From assembly GCA_036496285.1 (NCBI GenBank), contig DASXLI010000109.1:1-64000 (forward strand): a DNA stretch of 64,000 nucleotides. The letters are read 5' to 3'. Shown here in pieces: positions 8,560 through 17,968 of the stretch. The stretch's first letter is position 1, and every line of letters begins with the position of its first letter. The stretch is from DP-19 sp036496285 (lineage in GTDB: Bacteria; Desulfobacterota; Binatia; UTPRO1). A program made the translations under genes and the position numbers. The notes under the pieces were generated by a model. It ran no database searches. It had not been told where the DNA came from and saw only the letters and a list, made by a program, of their open reading frames with translations.

Positions 8560-8831
8560 GCCGGGTCTCCGAGGGGCGGATCAACGCGCTGGCGCAGTTA
8601 GTCTTGACCGAGGTCAAGCGCGGCGACGCCGGCGACCTGCAATCGGACCACCTGCTGCTGCGCGAGATAAAGGCCGCGCTCAACGATTTTCTGCAGATCG
8701 ACGAGGTCCTCGACGTCAAGGTCCGGCGCAAGATCGAGAGCCTGTCCCGCCGTGTTGCCGAAGGCAGCGCCGAGTGGGACGTCCTCTACCGGCAATATTT
8801 CGAGGAAGAGAAGCGCAAGCTCGGTCGTTGA
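8556..8831 (+). CDS. DUF507 family protein, copy B
   Basis: A 91-residue second DUF507 protein, beginning at a GTG overlapping the stop of copy A. It keeps the family layout: an N-terminal helix (RINALAQLV), a central acidic region with INxxLxxF-like NDFLQIDEVLD, VRRKIESLSRR, and a charged C-terminus with YRQYFEEEKRKLG. The two copies are clearly different in sequence, so they are not a recent duplication; a heterodimer is a natural guess. It lies upstream of groES but is separated from it by a promoter. Confidence 0.78.
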   Translation: MSRVSEGRINALAQLVLTEVKRGDAGDLQSDHLLLREIKAALNDFLQIDEVLDVKVRRKIESLSRRVAEGSAEWDVLYRQYFEEEKRKLGR

Positions 8832-8844
8832 GTCGCCCGCCCCG

Positions 8845-8872
8845 TTGACAAACTCCGGATCGTGTCTAAGTT
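8845..8872 (+). promoter_or_regulatory. Probable sigma-70 promoter of groES-groEL
   Basis: A perfect TTGACA (8845-8850) is followed after 16 nt by TAAGTT (8867-8872). It lies about 100 nt upstream of groES. I looked for a CIRCE operator (TTAGCACTC-N9-GAGTGCTAA) and found none, so HrcA control is not supported here. Confidence 0.5.
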
Positions 8873-8902
8873 GACCTGCGGGTTCATCCCCACGCATTCG
8901 GT

Positions 8903-8918
8903 CCCTCGCGCTCGAGGG
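8903..8918 (+). other. Small hairpin in groES leader
   Basis: CCCTCG (8903-8908) and CGAGGG (8913-8918) form a 6-bp stem with a CGCT loop in the 5' untranslated region. It is followed by the palindrome GGTTAACC. It could affect mRNA stability or temperature response; this is inference from position only. Confidence 0.35.
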
Positions 8919-8970
8919 TTAACCGATCAATAACGCTAGGGTTTCTCATCACGAGGGAAAGGAGAATGCG

Positions 8971-9258
8971 ATGAAGATTCGGCCACTTCAAGACCGCGTC
9001 ATCGTGAAGCGGATCGAGGAAGAGGAGAAGACGAAGGGCGGCATCATCATTCCGGACACCGCCAAGGAAAAGCCCCAGGAGGGCAAGGTCGTCGCGGTCG
9101 GCAAAGGCAAGGTCAACGACGACGGCAAGCTCACGCCCCTCGACGTCAAGGTCGGCGACAAGATCCTGTTCGGCAAGTACTCGGGCAGCGAGATCAAGAT
9201 GAACGGCGAAGAGCATCTCATCATGCGCGAGGACGACATCCTCGGCATCCTCGAATAA
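8971..9258 (+). CDS. groS: Co-chaperonin GroES
   Basis: A 95-residue GroES/Cpn10 beginning MKIRPLQDR. It has the mobile-loop region EEEKTKGGIIIPDTA, KEKPQEGKV and C-terminal MREDDILGI, all typical. It forms the heptameric lid on the GroEL ring in the cytosol. An AAAGGAG Shine-Dalgarno sits 8 nt before the ATG. groEL follows after 24 nt. Confidence 0.98.
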   Translation: MKIRPLQDRVIVKRIEEEEKTKGGIIIPDTAKEKPQEGKVVAVGKGKVNDDGKLTPLDVKVGDKILFGKYSGSEIKMNGEEHLIMREDDILGILE

Positions 9259-9282
9259 AGCACGTAGGCAAGGAGGAACAGC

Positions 9283-10935
<1,653 letters not shown>

Positions 10936-10970
10936 CCGCCGGGCCGGATCGCTCCGGCTCGTACGCATCG

Positions 10971-11003
10971 AGCCCCCCGGCCGGTCACGGTCGGGGGGCT
11001 TTT
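10971..11003 (+). terminator. Rho-independent terminator of groES-groEL
   Basis: AGCCCCCCG (10971-10979) pairs perfectly with CGGGGGGCT (10992-11000) over a 12-nt loop and is followed by TTTGTTT. This is a textbook intrinsic terminator. It lies between groEL and the convergent MauE-like gene. Confidence 0.9.
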
Positions 11004-11028
11004 GTTTGCCGTGCGCCCCGGGAGCGTC

Positions 11029-11448
11029 TCAGCGTCGCCCGTCCGGCAGCGGCGCCAACGCCATGACCGCGAGGGCGGCGGCGAGGAATCCCGCGTCGCG
11101 CACGATGGTGAGGACGGTCACCGGCGCCCGCACGCTGCCGAAGCAGCCACAGTCGATGTTGATGTCCCGTGCCAGCGCCTGCACGGCGGCCACGGTGAAC
11201 GCGACGAGCATCCCGCTCGCGAGCAGGGCCGCGGCGCGGGCGCTCCGGTTGCGCAGCAGGCCGACCCCGCACAGCACCTCGACCCCCGGGATCGCGGCGG
11301 CGAACGGGCCGACCAGGGCGGCCGGCAGCATGCGATAGTTGGCGATATCGACCGCGAAAGTCCGTACGTCCGCGAGCTTCGCGACCCCGGCGTACAGAAA
11401 CAGCGCCGCCAGCCCGGCGCGGAGCACCCACCCGACGAACGTTCGCAT
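11029..11448 (-). CDS. MauE/DoxX-type membrane protein
   Basis: A 139-residue integral membrane protein with four predicted helices and the N-terminal pattern LFLYAGVAKL of the DoxX/MauE superfamily. A DCGCF motif sits in the last loop, close to a helix end. MauE-type proteins are linked to thiol-disulfide or methylamine-dehydrogenase maturation; this one has no mau genes nearby. It follows a membrane-anchored rhodanese-like gene with a 18 nt gap. A shared redox role at the inner membrane is inference. Confidence 0.75.
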   Translation of the reverse strand: MRTFVGWVLRAGLAALFLYAGVAKLADVRTFAVDIANYRMLPAALVGPFAAAIPGVEVLCGVGLLRNRSARAAALLASGMLVAFTVAAVQALARDINIDCGCFGSVRAPVTVLTIVRDAGFLAAALAVMALAPLPDGRR

Positions 11449-11466
11449 GACGGCCGGGGCGGATCC

Positions 11467-11949
11467 TCAGTCGCAGACGGCGCACGGCCCGGAGGCCGCG
11501 AGGCCCCCGCCGTCGCGCCAGGAGGCAAAGCCGCCGCGCAGCACGCGCACGTCGCGGTAGCCCGCGGCGCTGAGCGAGTGGGCCACCTGATCGGCGTCCG
11601 CGTCCTTTTCCCCGTAGAGGATCACGGTGGAGTACTTGGCGACGTTGCCGAGCCAGTCGGGCGCGTCCGCGCTGCACGGCAGATGCACCGCATCGACCAC
11701 GTGTCCCTCGGCGTACTCGGCCGCCGGCCGCACGTCGCCGAATACGGCCTCGTTGGCGGCGAGGAGCGTCTCGGCCTCGGTCACGCCGATCTCGACCGGC
11801 CCCGCCGCCACGCTGCACTCCGTCGCCCCGTGGGTTTCCGGCTCGAACGGCCGGAGAATCGCGACGCCATCGGCCCGGATCGCGTTCACGAGGAGCCCGC
11901 CCAGGGCGCCGACGACGGCGAGGGTGGCGCTGTGACGAATCAGGCCCAT
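11467..11949 (-). CDS. Membrane-anchored rhodanese-like protein lacking the catalytic Cys
   Basis: A 160-residue protein with one N-terminal hydrophobic segment (SATLAVVGALGGLLVNAI) and one rhodanese domain (about residues 55-150; VFGDVRPAAEYAEGHV is the CH2A-like part). The active-site loop, normally with a Cys after a VVYC-like strand, reads VILYGEKDADADQ, so sulfurtransferase activity is unlikely. The C-terminus ends in a CxxC (PCAVCD). The ATG at 11949 is used; a GTG at 11991 would add 14 residues before the membrane segment. It is co-directional with the MauE-like gene downstream. Confidence 0.75.
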   Translation of the reverse strand: MGLIRHSATLAVVGALGGLLVNAIRADGVAILRPFEPETHGATECSVAAGPVEIGVTEAETLLAANEAVFGDVRPAAEYAEGHVVDAVHLPCSADAPDWLGNVAKYSTVILYGEKDADADQVAHSLSAAGYRDVRVLRGGFASWRDGGGLAASGPCAVCD

Positions 11950-12085
11950 GGGCGTGGCATTCTCGCTTCCCGCTGCCTCGCCCGCAACCACGCCGCCCGG
12001 ACCGCAGCCAGGCCGAAGCGCGTCAGGACGATACGATCCCTTCGGATCGCGCCGAATTGTCTTGCATTTCGGCGGCCCCCTGGCG

Positions 12086-12113
12086 TTGACTTCCCGGGGG
12101 TGGGTCCTATAGC
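12086..12113 (+). promoter_or_regulatory. Probable promoter of the ffh-rplS operon
   Basis: TTGACT (12086-12091) and TATAGC (12108-12113) are separated by 16 nt. They lie about 55 nt upstream of the ffh ATG in the only sizeable gap before this plus-strand operon. Confidence 0.6.
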
Positions 12114-12167
12114 TTTTATCGTTTCCTTCGACGCGTCAGGACGTCCCGCACAGGGTTCAGTTTCCGC

Positions 12168-13511
12168 ATGTTCGATACGTTAGGCGACAAGCTCGAGCTG
12201 GTCTTCAAGAAGCTCCGCGGCCAAGGCCGGATCACGGAGCGCCACATGACCGAGGCGATCCGCGAGATCCGCCTCGCCCTGCTCGAGGCCGACGTCGCGC
12301 TCCCCGTCGTCCAGGCGTTCTGCGAGCGCGTGCGCGAGCAGGCGGTCGGGCAAGAGGTGCTGCGCAGCCTCACGCCGGAGCAGCACCTCATCAAGTTCGT
12401 CCACGAGGAGCTGGCCCGCACCATGGGTGGCGAGACGGCCGCCCTCGATCTCGGCTCGAATCCGCCGATCACGATCATGCTGGTCGGGCTCCAGGGCTCC
12501 GGCAAGACGACGACCGCTGCCAAGCTTGCGCGCCATCTGAAGGCCGACCGCGGGCGGCGTCCGTACCTCGTCCCCGCCGACGTCTACCGCCCGGCCGCGA
12601 TCGATCAGCTGACGACGCTTGCAGGTCAGGTCGGCTGCGCGGTGCACCCGTCGACGCCCGACCAGGACCCCGTCGACATCGCGAAGGCGGCCGTCGCGGC
12701 CGCACGCGCCCAGGCGCTCGACACCATCATCTTCGACACCGCGGGGCGCCTGCACATCGACGACGCGCTCATGAGCGAGCTCGAGCGCATCAAGGCGGCG
12801 GTCGGGCCGAAGTACGTCCTCCTCGTCGCCGACGCGATGACCGGCCAGGACGCGGTGAACGTCGCGCGGGGCTTCCACGAGCGTCTTGCGATCGACGGCG
12901 TCGTGCTGACCAAGCTCGAGGGCGACGCCCGTGGCGGCGCGGCGCTCTCCATCCGCGAGATGAGCGGGGCGCCGATCTATTTCGTCGGCGTCGGCGAGAA
13001 GCTCGAGGCGCTCGAGCCCTTCCACCCCGACCGGATGGCGTCGCGCATCCTCGGCAAGGGCGACATCCTCTCGCTCATCGAGAAGGTCGAGGCGGCCTAC
13101 GACGAGCGCCAGGCCGAGGCGCTCGAGCGCAAGCTCAAGAAGAACGAGTTCACGCTCGAGGATTTCCGCGATCAGCTCCAGATGGTGAAGCGCCTCGGCT
13201 CGATGGGCGAGCTGCTCGGGATGATTCCGGGCATGAAGAAGCTCACCTCGAAGCTCGACCCGGGCGCGGCCGACGGCGAGCTCAAGAAGATCGAGGCCAT
13301 CATCAACTCGATGACCAAGCAGGAGCGCCGCAACGACACTCTCATCAACGGCAGCCGGCGACAGCGCATCGCGCTCGGCAGCGGCACCACCGTTTCCGAC
13401 GTCAACAAGTTCCTCAAGCAATACGCGCAAACCAAGAAGATGATGAAGAAGCTCACCAAGCTCGGACGGCCGGGTGGTGGCAATCCCTTTTCCCAGATGA
13501 TGCCCGGTTGA
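12168..13511 (+). CDS. ffh: Signal recognition particle GTPase Ffh
   Basis: A 447-residue SRP54 protein. It has the N-terminal helical bundle, the G domain (P-loop GLQGSGKTT, DTAGRL, TKLEGDARGG) and a Met-rich M domain, with GMIPGMKK, INSMTKQER and a C-terminal FSQMMPG. It binds 4.5S RNA and signal peptides of nascent membrane proteins and docks to FtsY. It heads a translation/RNA-processing operon with rpsP only 19 nt downstream, a common bacterial order. Confidence 0.98.
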   Translation: MFDTLGDKLELVFKKLRGQGRITERHMTEAIREIRLALLEADVALPVVQAFCERVREQAVGQEVLRSLTPEQHLIKFVHEELARTMGGETAALDLGSNPPITIMLVGLQGSGKTTTAAKLARHLKADRGRRPYLVPADVYRPAAIDQLTTLAGQVGCAVHPSTPDQDPVDIAKAAVAAARAQALDTIIFDTAGRLHIDDALMSELERIKAAVGPKYVLLVADAMTGQDAVNVARGFHERLAIDGVVLTKLEGDARGGAALSIREMSGAPIYFVGVGEKLEALEPFHPDRMASRILGKGDILSLIEKVEAAYDERQAEALERKLKKNEFTLEDFRDQLQMVKRLGSMGELLGMIPGMKKLTSKLDPGAADGELKKIEAIINSMTKQERRNDTLINGSRRQRIALGSGTTVSDVNKFLKQYAQTKKMMKKLTKLGRPGGGNPFSQMMPG

Positions 13512-13530
13512 CGGGCACGAGAGGAGCACT

Positions 13531-13812
13531 ATGAGCGTTACCATCCGGCTCGCCCGGCACGGCACCAAGAAGCACGCGTTCTATCGCATCGTGGTCGCTG
13601 ACAAGCGCGCACCGCGCGGCGGACGTTTCATCGATCAAGTCGGCACGTTCGATCCGCTTCCAAATCCTCCTCGGGTTGACTTCAAAAAAGAAAAACTCCA
13701 TGAGTGGATTCGCCGGGGAGCCCTTCCGTCGCTGACCGTCTCTCAGCTCATGAAGAGAGCGGGCGTGGCGCCGGGTTCATCCGAAAGCCATCCCGGGCGG
13801 GAGGCGTCATGA
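13531..13812 (+). CDS. rpsP: 30S ribosomal protein S16
   Basis: A 93-residue S16 with the typical start SVTIRLARHGTKK and FYRIVVADKRAPRGGRFI. GAGGAG sits just before the ATG. The stop overlaps the khpA start as ATGA. The C-terminal SSESHPGREAS is a normal variable tail. Confidence 0.97.
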   Translation: MSVTIRLARHGTKKHAFYRIVVADKRAPRGGRFIDQVGTFDPLPNPPRVDFKKEKLHEWIRRGALPSLTVSQLMKRAGVAPGSSESHPGREAS

Positions 13813-14045
13813 AAGAGCTGGTGCAGTATCTGGCCCGCTACCTCGTCAACAATCCGGATGCGGTCGAGGTCAAGGAAACGCAGGGCGATACGGCATCAGT
13901 TCTGGAGTTGAAGGTCGCGCGCGAGGACCTTGGCCGGATCATCGGCAAACAGGGTCGCACCGCCAAGTCCATCCGCACCATCTTGAATGCCGCGGCCTCG
14001 CGGACGAACCGCAAGGTGGTTTTGGAGATCATCGAGGACAAATAG
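13809..14045 (+). CDS. khpA: KH-domain RNA-binding protein KhpA
   Basis: A 78-residue single KH domain with the diagnostic GKQG loop (RIIGKQGRTAKSIR). KhpA/YlqC proteins are conserved between rpsP and rimM in many bacteria and bind RNA, in some Gram-positives together with KhpB/EloR. The ATG at 13809 overlaps the rpsP stop (ATGA), fixing the start. Confidence 0.93.
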   Translation: MKELVQYLARYLVNNPDAVEVKETQGDTASVLELKVAREDLGRIIGKQGRTAKSIRTILNAAASRTNRKVVLEIIEDK

Positions 14046-14074
14046 GCGAGCGATGTCGTCGCGCCTTCGTAGCC

Positions 14075-14623
14075 ATGAGCACAGCAGCAGGGAGAACGTC
14101 GCCGGGGCGATTGGTGTCGCTCGGCGAGATCGTCGGCACCCACGGTGTCGGCGGGCTGCTGCGCTTCCATCCATACAGTGACGCCGCCGCGGCGCTGACC
14201 CCGCCGCGCACCGTCTACCTGCAACCCCGTCCCGCGGCCGACGCCGCGGCCTGGGAGGCACGGCGTCTGGCGGCAGCCAAGCCGCACGGCAAGCTGTTCC
14301 TCCTGCGGTTCGACGGCCTCGAGACGATCGAGGCGGCGTCACCGCTGATCGGCACCGTGCTCGCCGTCGCCGAGCACGACCTTCCGGCGGCCGCGCCGAA
14401 CGAGTTCTATGCCTACCAGCTCGAGGGGCTCGAGGTCGTGACCGACAAGGGCGACCGCCTCGGCGTCGTGCATCACCTCATCCCGACGGGCAGCAACGAG
14501 GTTCTGGTCGTGCGCGACGGCGAGCGCGAGCACCTGATCCCGGTCATCGCCGACGTCGTCCGCCGCGTCGATCTCGGCGCCCGGCAGATCGTGATCGAGC
14601 CGATCGAAGGATTGCTCGACTGA
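14075..14623 (+). CDS. rimM: Ribosome maturation factor RimM
   Basis: A 182-residue RimM with the N-terminal GEIVGTHGVGG strand and a C-terminal PRC-barrel (FYAYQLEGLEV; HLIPVIADVV). It assists 30S head assembly through S19. The ATG at 14075 leaves 29 nt after khpA; the trmD start follows 4 nt after the stop. Confidence 0.95.
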   Translation: MSTAAGRTSPGRLVSLGEIVGTHGVGGLLRFHPYSDAAAALTPPRTVYLQPRPAADAAAWEARRLAAAKPHGKLFLLRFDGLETIEAASPLIGTVLAVAEHDLPAAAPNEFYAYQLEGLEVVTDKGDRLGVVHHLIPTGSNEVLVVRDGEREHLIPVIADVVRRVDLGARQIVIEPIEGLLD

Positions 14624-14627
14624 GACC

Positions 14628-15302
14628 ATGCGCGTCCACCTGCTCACGATCTTCCCCGAGTTCTTCGCGACCCCGCTCGCGGTCGGCGTGCCGAAGCGGG
14701 CGCGCGACGCCGGGGCGCTGCGGGTCTCGCTCGTAGATCTGCGCGAGTACACGAGCGACCGCCATCGCTCCACCGACGACTACCCCTACGGCGGCGGGCC
14801 CGGCATGGTGATGAAGGCGGAGCCGATCCTCGAGGCGCTCGACGCGATCCGTGCCGGCGCGCCCGGTGCGCGCCGCGTACTGCTGTCGCCTCGCGGATCC
14901 GCGTTCACCCACGCGCGCGCCACCGCGCTCGCGGCCGAGCAGGACCTGGTGCTCGTCTGTGGCCGCTACGAGGGCGTCGACGAGCGCGTCCGGCACTTCG
15001 TCGACGAGGAGCTGTCGATCGGCGACTACGTCTTGTCGGGCGGCGAGGCCGCGGCACTCGTGGTGCTCGACGCCGTCGTCCGTCACCTGCCCGGCGTGCT
15101 CGGCAACGCCGAGTCGACGGACAGCGAGTCGTTCGCGCATGGGCTCCTGGAGTATCCCCACTACACCCGCCCCGATGTGGTGCGCGGACACGGCGTCCCC
15201 CCGGTGCTGCTCTCGGGCGACCACGCCGCGGTCGCCCGCTGGCGCGAGGCCGAGGCGCACGAGCTCACCCGGCGCGTGCGCCCGGACCTGCTGGAGCGCT
15301 GA
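14628..15302 (+). CDS. trmD: tRNA (guanine-37-N1)-methyltransferase
   Basis: A 224-residue SPOUT-fold TrmD, near the usual 230-250. It has FPEFF, the YPYGGGPGMVM motif, CGRYEGVDERV and the knot region SIGDYVLSGGEAAALV. It makes m1G37 in tRNAs, preventing frameshifts. It sits in the standard rimM-trmD-rplS order, here with an extra methyltransferase gene before rplS. Confidence 0.97.
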   Translation: MRVHLLTIFPEFFATPLAVGVPKRARDAGALRVSLVDLREYTSDRHRSTDDYPYGGGPGMVMKAEPILEALDAIRAGAPGARRVLLSPRGSAFTHARATALAAEQDLVLVCGRYEGVDERVRHFVDEELSIGDYVLSGGEAAALVVLDAVVRHLPGVLGNAESTDSESFAHGLLEYPHYTRPDVVRGHGVPPVLLSGDHAAVARWREAEAHELTRRVRPDLLER

Positions 15303-15304
15303 CC

Positions 15305-15889
15305 GTGGCCCGCGTCTACGTCGCGCTCCTGCACTTCCCCGTCTACGACAAGAACGGGGCGGTCGTGACCTCGGCGGTCACCCACATGGACATCCACGAC
15401 ATCGCCCGCTCCGGCCGGACGTTCGGCGTCCGCCGCTTCTACGTGGTGACGCCGGTCGTGGCGGCGCGCGAGCTCTCCGAGCGCATCCTGGCGCACTGGG
15501 GCACCGGCCACGGCGCCGTCTACAACCGCACCCGCAAGGACGCGCTTGCGATCGTGCGCTTGACGGACGACCTCGACCGCACGATCACCGACGTCGAGCT
15601 CGACGCGGGGGCTCCCCCCCTCCTGCTCGTGACCTCCGCCCGCACCCGCCATCCCACCATCAGTTACGCGGCGTTACGCCGCCTGGCACGGGAGGGCGGC
15701 CGCCCCCTGCTCGTCCTCCTGGGCACGGGCTGGGGGCTCACCGAGGAGGTCGTCGGCCGTGCCGACCACCTGCTCCCCGCCATCACTGGCGTCGACGACT
15801 ACAATCATCTATCCGTTCGCACCGCCGCGTCGATCATCCTCGACCGGATGTGTGGCGCACGGGATCAGGCAGAGGAGGCCTTGTCATGA
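15305..15889 (+). CDS. SAM-dependent RNA methyltransferase (PF09936 type)
   Basis: A 194-residue SPOUT-like protein of the family often found next to or fused with TrmD. The N-terminus is VYVALLHFPVYDKNG, and the likely SAM knot is LLVLLGTGWGLTEEV with a later DYNHLSVRTAASI. Its exact RNA target is not established to my knowledge. It starts at a GTG 2 nt after the trmD stop and overlaps the rplS start by 4 nt, so it is tightly coupled to the operon. This arrangement is typical of Deltaproteobacteria-like genomes. Confidence 0.85.
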   Translation: MARVYVALLHFPVYDKNGAVVTSAVTHMDIHDIARSGRTFGVRRFYVVTPVVAARELSERILAHWGTGHGAVYNRTRKDALAIVRLTDDLDRTITDVELDAGAPPLLLVTSARTRHPTISYAALRRLAREGGRPLLVLLGTGWGLTEEVVGRADHLLPAITGVDDYNHLSVRTAASIILDRMCGARDQAEEALS

Positions 15890-16239
15890 ACCTCATCGAC
15901 AGCATCGAGAGCCAACAGCTCAAGCCGCAGCAGGTGGAGTTCCGCTCCGGCGACACGCTGCGTGTGCACGTCCGCATCATCGAGGGCGAGAAGGAGCGCA
16001 TCCAGGTGTTCGAGGGCGTGTGCATCCGGCGGAGCGGCGGCAGCAGCCGCGAGACCTTCACGGTGCGGAAGACCTCCTACGGCGTTGGCGTCGAGCGGAC
16101 CTTTCCCCTGCACTCCCCACGCATCGACAAGATCGACGTGACGGCGCGCGGCCGCGTGCGACGGGCCAAGCTCTACTACCTGCGCGAGCTCTCCGGTAAG
16201 GCGGCCCGCATCCAGGAGGAGACCGCAGGCGGACGTTGA
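15886..16239 (+). CDS. rplS: 50S ribosomal protein L19
   Basis: A 117-residue L19 with FRSGDTLRVHVRI, EGVCIRR, TVRKTSYGVGVERTFP and the Arg-Ala-Lys block near the C-terminus. An AGGAGG motif (15873-15878) lies 7 nt upstream of the ATG, inside the end of the previous gene. It is the last gene of the operon; a hairpin follows 4 nt after the stop. Confidence 0.97.
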   Translation: MNLIDSIESQQLKPQQVEFRSGDTLRVHVRIIEGEKERIQVFEGVCIRRSGGSSRETFTVRKTSYGVGVERTFPLHSPRIDKIDVTARGRVRRAKLYYLRELSGKAARIQEETAGGR

Positions 16240-16243
16240 TCGC

Positions 16244-16269
16244 GGCGGCCCACCCTCGGTTGGGCCGCC
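16244..16269. terminator. Hairpin between convergent rplS and methyltransferase genes
   Basis: GGCGGCCCA (16244-16252) pairs perfectly with TGGGCCGCC (16261-16269) over an 8-nt loop. There is no U-tract in either direction, so it is a weak or Rho-assisted terminator candidate serving both convergent genes. Confidence 0.55.
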
Positions 16270-16278
16270 CGTGAGGAG

Positions 16279-16932
16279 CTATGGCGCGCCCGGACGTCGC
16301 GAGGCCAGGGCGCGCCACCACCTCCCGAGACGCGACGCCGGTGCCGCGCTGACAGGAAGACGCTGTCCGTCGCGCGTGCGCGAATAGGTCCGTTCCGGGA
16401 GCCGCGGCGGCGGCGGAGCAGTGTGCCAGATCCGGATGCGCACCCCGAATTCCTCGGCAACCCCCTTCATGTACCTGAGCGCGAAATCGAGGCTCACGCG
16501 ATTGCGGCGCAGATCGGCTTGCACCGTGTCGTCGACGACGAACTGGAACTCCTCGAGCTGCCAGGACGCGCCGAGGATCGGACGCCAATGGTCGGGAAAC
16601 ATGTAGCACGGGTGGAGATAGTGTAGCTCGTTGAAGAACGTCCGGTGGGTGTAGATGAACGCCTCGTTCGTCCACGCGTACGGCGTCCAGATCTCCAGGC
16701 TCGCGCCGTCGGTCGCGACCCGACTGATCTCGTTGAAGAGGAGCGCGTGCTCCGCAAGGTGCTCGAAGCAGTGCGCGGAGAAGATGGTGTCGACGCTGCG
16801 ATCCGCAAACGGCAGCGGCTGACGCTCGACGTCCACCACGTGATCGACGCCGTCGGCCGCTTGCTTATCGACGCCCACGAAACCGGCGCGCTTTGCATAG
16901 CCGCAACCGATGTCGATCTTGAGCAGGGCCAT
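16279..16932 (-). CDS. Class I SAM-dependent methyltransferase
   Basis: A 217-residue protein. IDIGCGYAKRAGFVGVD is a SAM-binding motif I, followed by VDVERQPLPFADRSVD and IFSAHCFEHL (motif II/III). The middle is rich in Tyr/Trp/His (THRTFFNELHYLHPCYMFPDHW). The substrate is unknown; similar proteins act on sugars, lipids or small metabolites. The ATG at 16932 directly precedes motif I; an in-frame start at 16962 would add 10 residues. It ends next to the rplS operon. Confidence 0.8.
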   Translation of the reverse strand: MALLKIDIGCGYAKRAGFVGVDKQAADGVDHVVDVERQPLPFADRSVDTIFSAHCFEHLAEHALLFNEISRVATDGASLEIWTPYAWTNEAFIYTHRTFFNELHYLHPCYMFPDHWRPILGASWQLEEFQFVVDDTVQADLRRNRVSLDFALRYMKGVAEEFGVRIRIWHTAPPPPRLPERTYSRTRDGQRLPVSAAPASRLGRWWRALASRRPGAP

Positions 16933-16989
16933 GATCGCGCCGCGAGGCGTATCATGCGGCACGGAGACTTCAACCCGCGCGACCCGGAG

Positions 16990-17394
16990 CTACGCCTCGT
17001 CGCCGACCGCGTACACCTCGCCCGAGTCCTCCTGGAACGACGCCTCCTCCGCGTCACGGGCCGCGCTCACGTCGAGCACGTACGCGCGGATGCGCTGCGC
17101 CGGGACGTCGAGCAGCTCGCAGACGTTCGCGAACGAGTACGGCCAATGGCGATCGCCCGAGAGCAGCCAGCCCCGCGCGTTCCGATAGAGCCGCCGGCAG
17201 TGCCCGTCGCTGGCCGATTGATAGCGCTCCATGTCCTCGAGTGCCTGCTCGAGCACCGCGAGCGCGAGCTTGAACTCCGCGGAACGCTCGTTCGTGGCGC
17301 CCCACAGCTCGTGGAACTGCACGGGCGACACGCAGCCTTCCTGCGCACGGCCGTCCGACGGCAGCTCCGGCCCGATACCGATCTTCGTCGTGAT
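16990..17394 (-). CDS. Conserved hypothetical protein with WPYSFxNxCxLL motif
   Basis: A small helical protein of a widespread but unnamed family: FKLALAVLEQALEDMERY, then RLYRNARGWL and the signature HWPYSFANVCELLDV. No domain function is known to me. Start choice is unusual. No ATG, GTG or TTG lies between the upstream in-frame TAG and a GTG at 17331. However, an ATC at 17394-17392 sits 8 nt after GGGAGG and would add 21 residues (MTTKIGIGPEL...). The GTG at 17331 has AGGAAGG 4 nt upstream and is the conservative alternative, giving 113 residues. Confidence 0.6.
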   Translation of the reverse strand: MTTKIGIGPELPSDGRAQEGCVSPVQFHELWGATNERSAEFKLALAVLEQALEDMERYQSASDGHCRRLYRNARGWLLSGDRHWPYSFANVCELLDVPAQRIRAYVLDVSAARDAEEASFQEDSGEVYAVGDEA

Positions 17395-17504
17395 GGTCTC
17401 GTCCTCCCACGACGAAACCTAGACACGATCGCGGCGATGTAATCGCGCAGCGTGTCGCGGCGGTCTCGCACGATGGCGAGGCCGCACACCGCTCGACGAG
17501 AAGG

Positions 17505-17954
17505 CTAGTGCGAGTGGCGCAGCTCGCGCGCGACGTCCTCGGCCATGCGCGCGTCGCCCTCGAAGAAGGAGCCCTCGACGATGACCAGGACCTTCGTCTC
17601 GATGGTGCCGATGACGCGACCGCCGGGCCGGATTTCGACGCGCTCCGCGCCGAGGATCTGCCCGCGCACCTCACCCGCGACGACGAGCGTCGTCGGCCAG
17701 ATCGTGCCGTGCAGCGATCCGCCCTCCGAGATGACGAGGAGGTCGCTCGCGCGCACCTCGCCGCGCAGCTTGCCGTCGATGCGCGTCGGGGTCATGAAGG
17801 CGAGCTTGCCGCTCACCTGTGTGCCGGGATCGAGGAAGGAGCGGATCTCGCGCCAGCCGACCATGGCTGCCTCGGGCACCCGCGCCGGAATCGGCTTCGG
17901 CGTGTTCGGCCGCTGCGCCGCCAAATCCCGTCGTCGCCGCCAACGTTCCCGCAC
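17505..17954 (-). CDS. Bactofilin (polymer-forming cytoskeletal protein)
   Basis: A 149-residue bactofilin with a beta-helical core of repeating short strands (GKLRGEVRASDLLVI, GSLHGTIWPTTLVVAGEVRGQILGAERVEIRPGGRVIGTI). The N-terminal tail is Arg/Pro-rich and may not be translated; a second ATG at 17864 (MVGWREIRSFLDPG) also gives a complete core. Bactofilins polymerise without nucleotide and organise cell shape, stalk or wall enzymes. It lies 14 nt after the oppF stop, on the same strand. Confidence 0.85.
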   Translation of the reverse strand: MRERWRRRRDLAAQRPNTPKPIPARVPEAAMVGWREIRSFLDPGTQVSGKLAFMTPTRIDGKLRGEVRASDLLVISEGGSLHGTIWPTTLVVAGEVRGQILGAERVEIRPGGRVIGTIETKVLVIVEGSFFEGDARMAEDVARELRHSH

Positions 17955-17968
17955 GATTCCTCTCTAGA

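Noticed and set aside
8873..8970. CIRCE operator before groES
   Set aside because: No TTAGCACTC/GAGTGCTAA inverted repeat; only a short unrelated hairpin.
12180..13568. Minus-strand frame opposite ffh
   Set aside because: Antisense of a certain gene; no family features.
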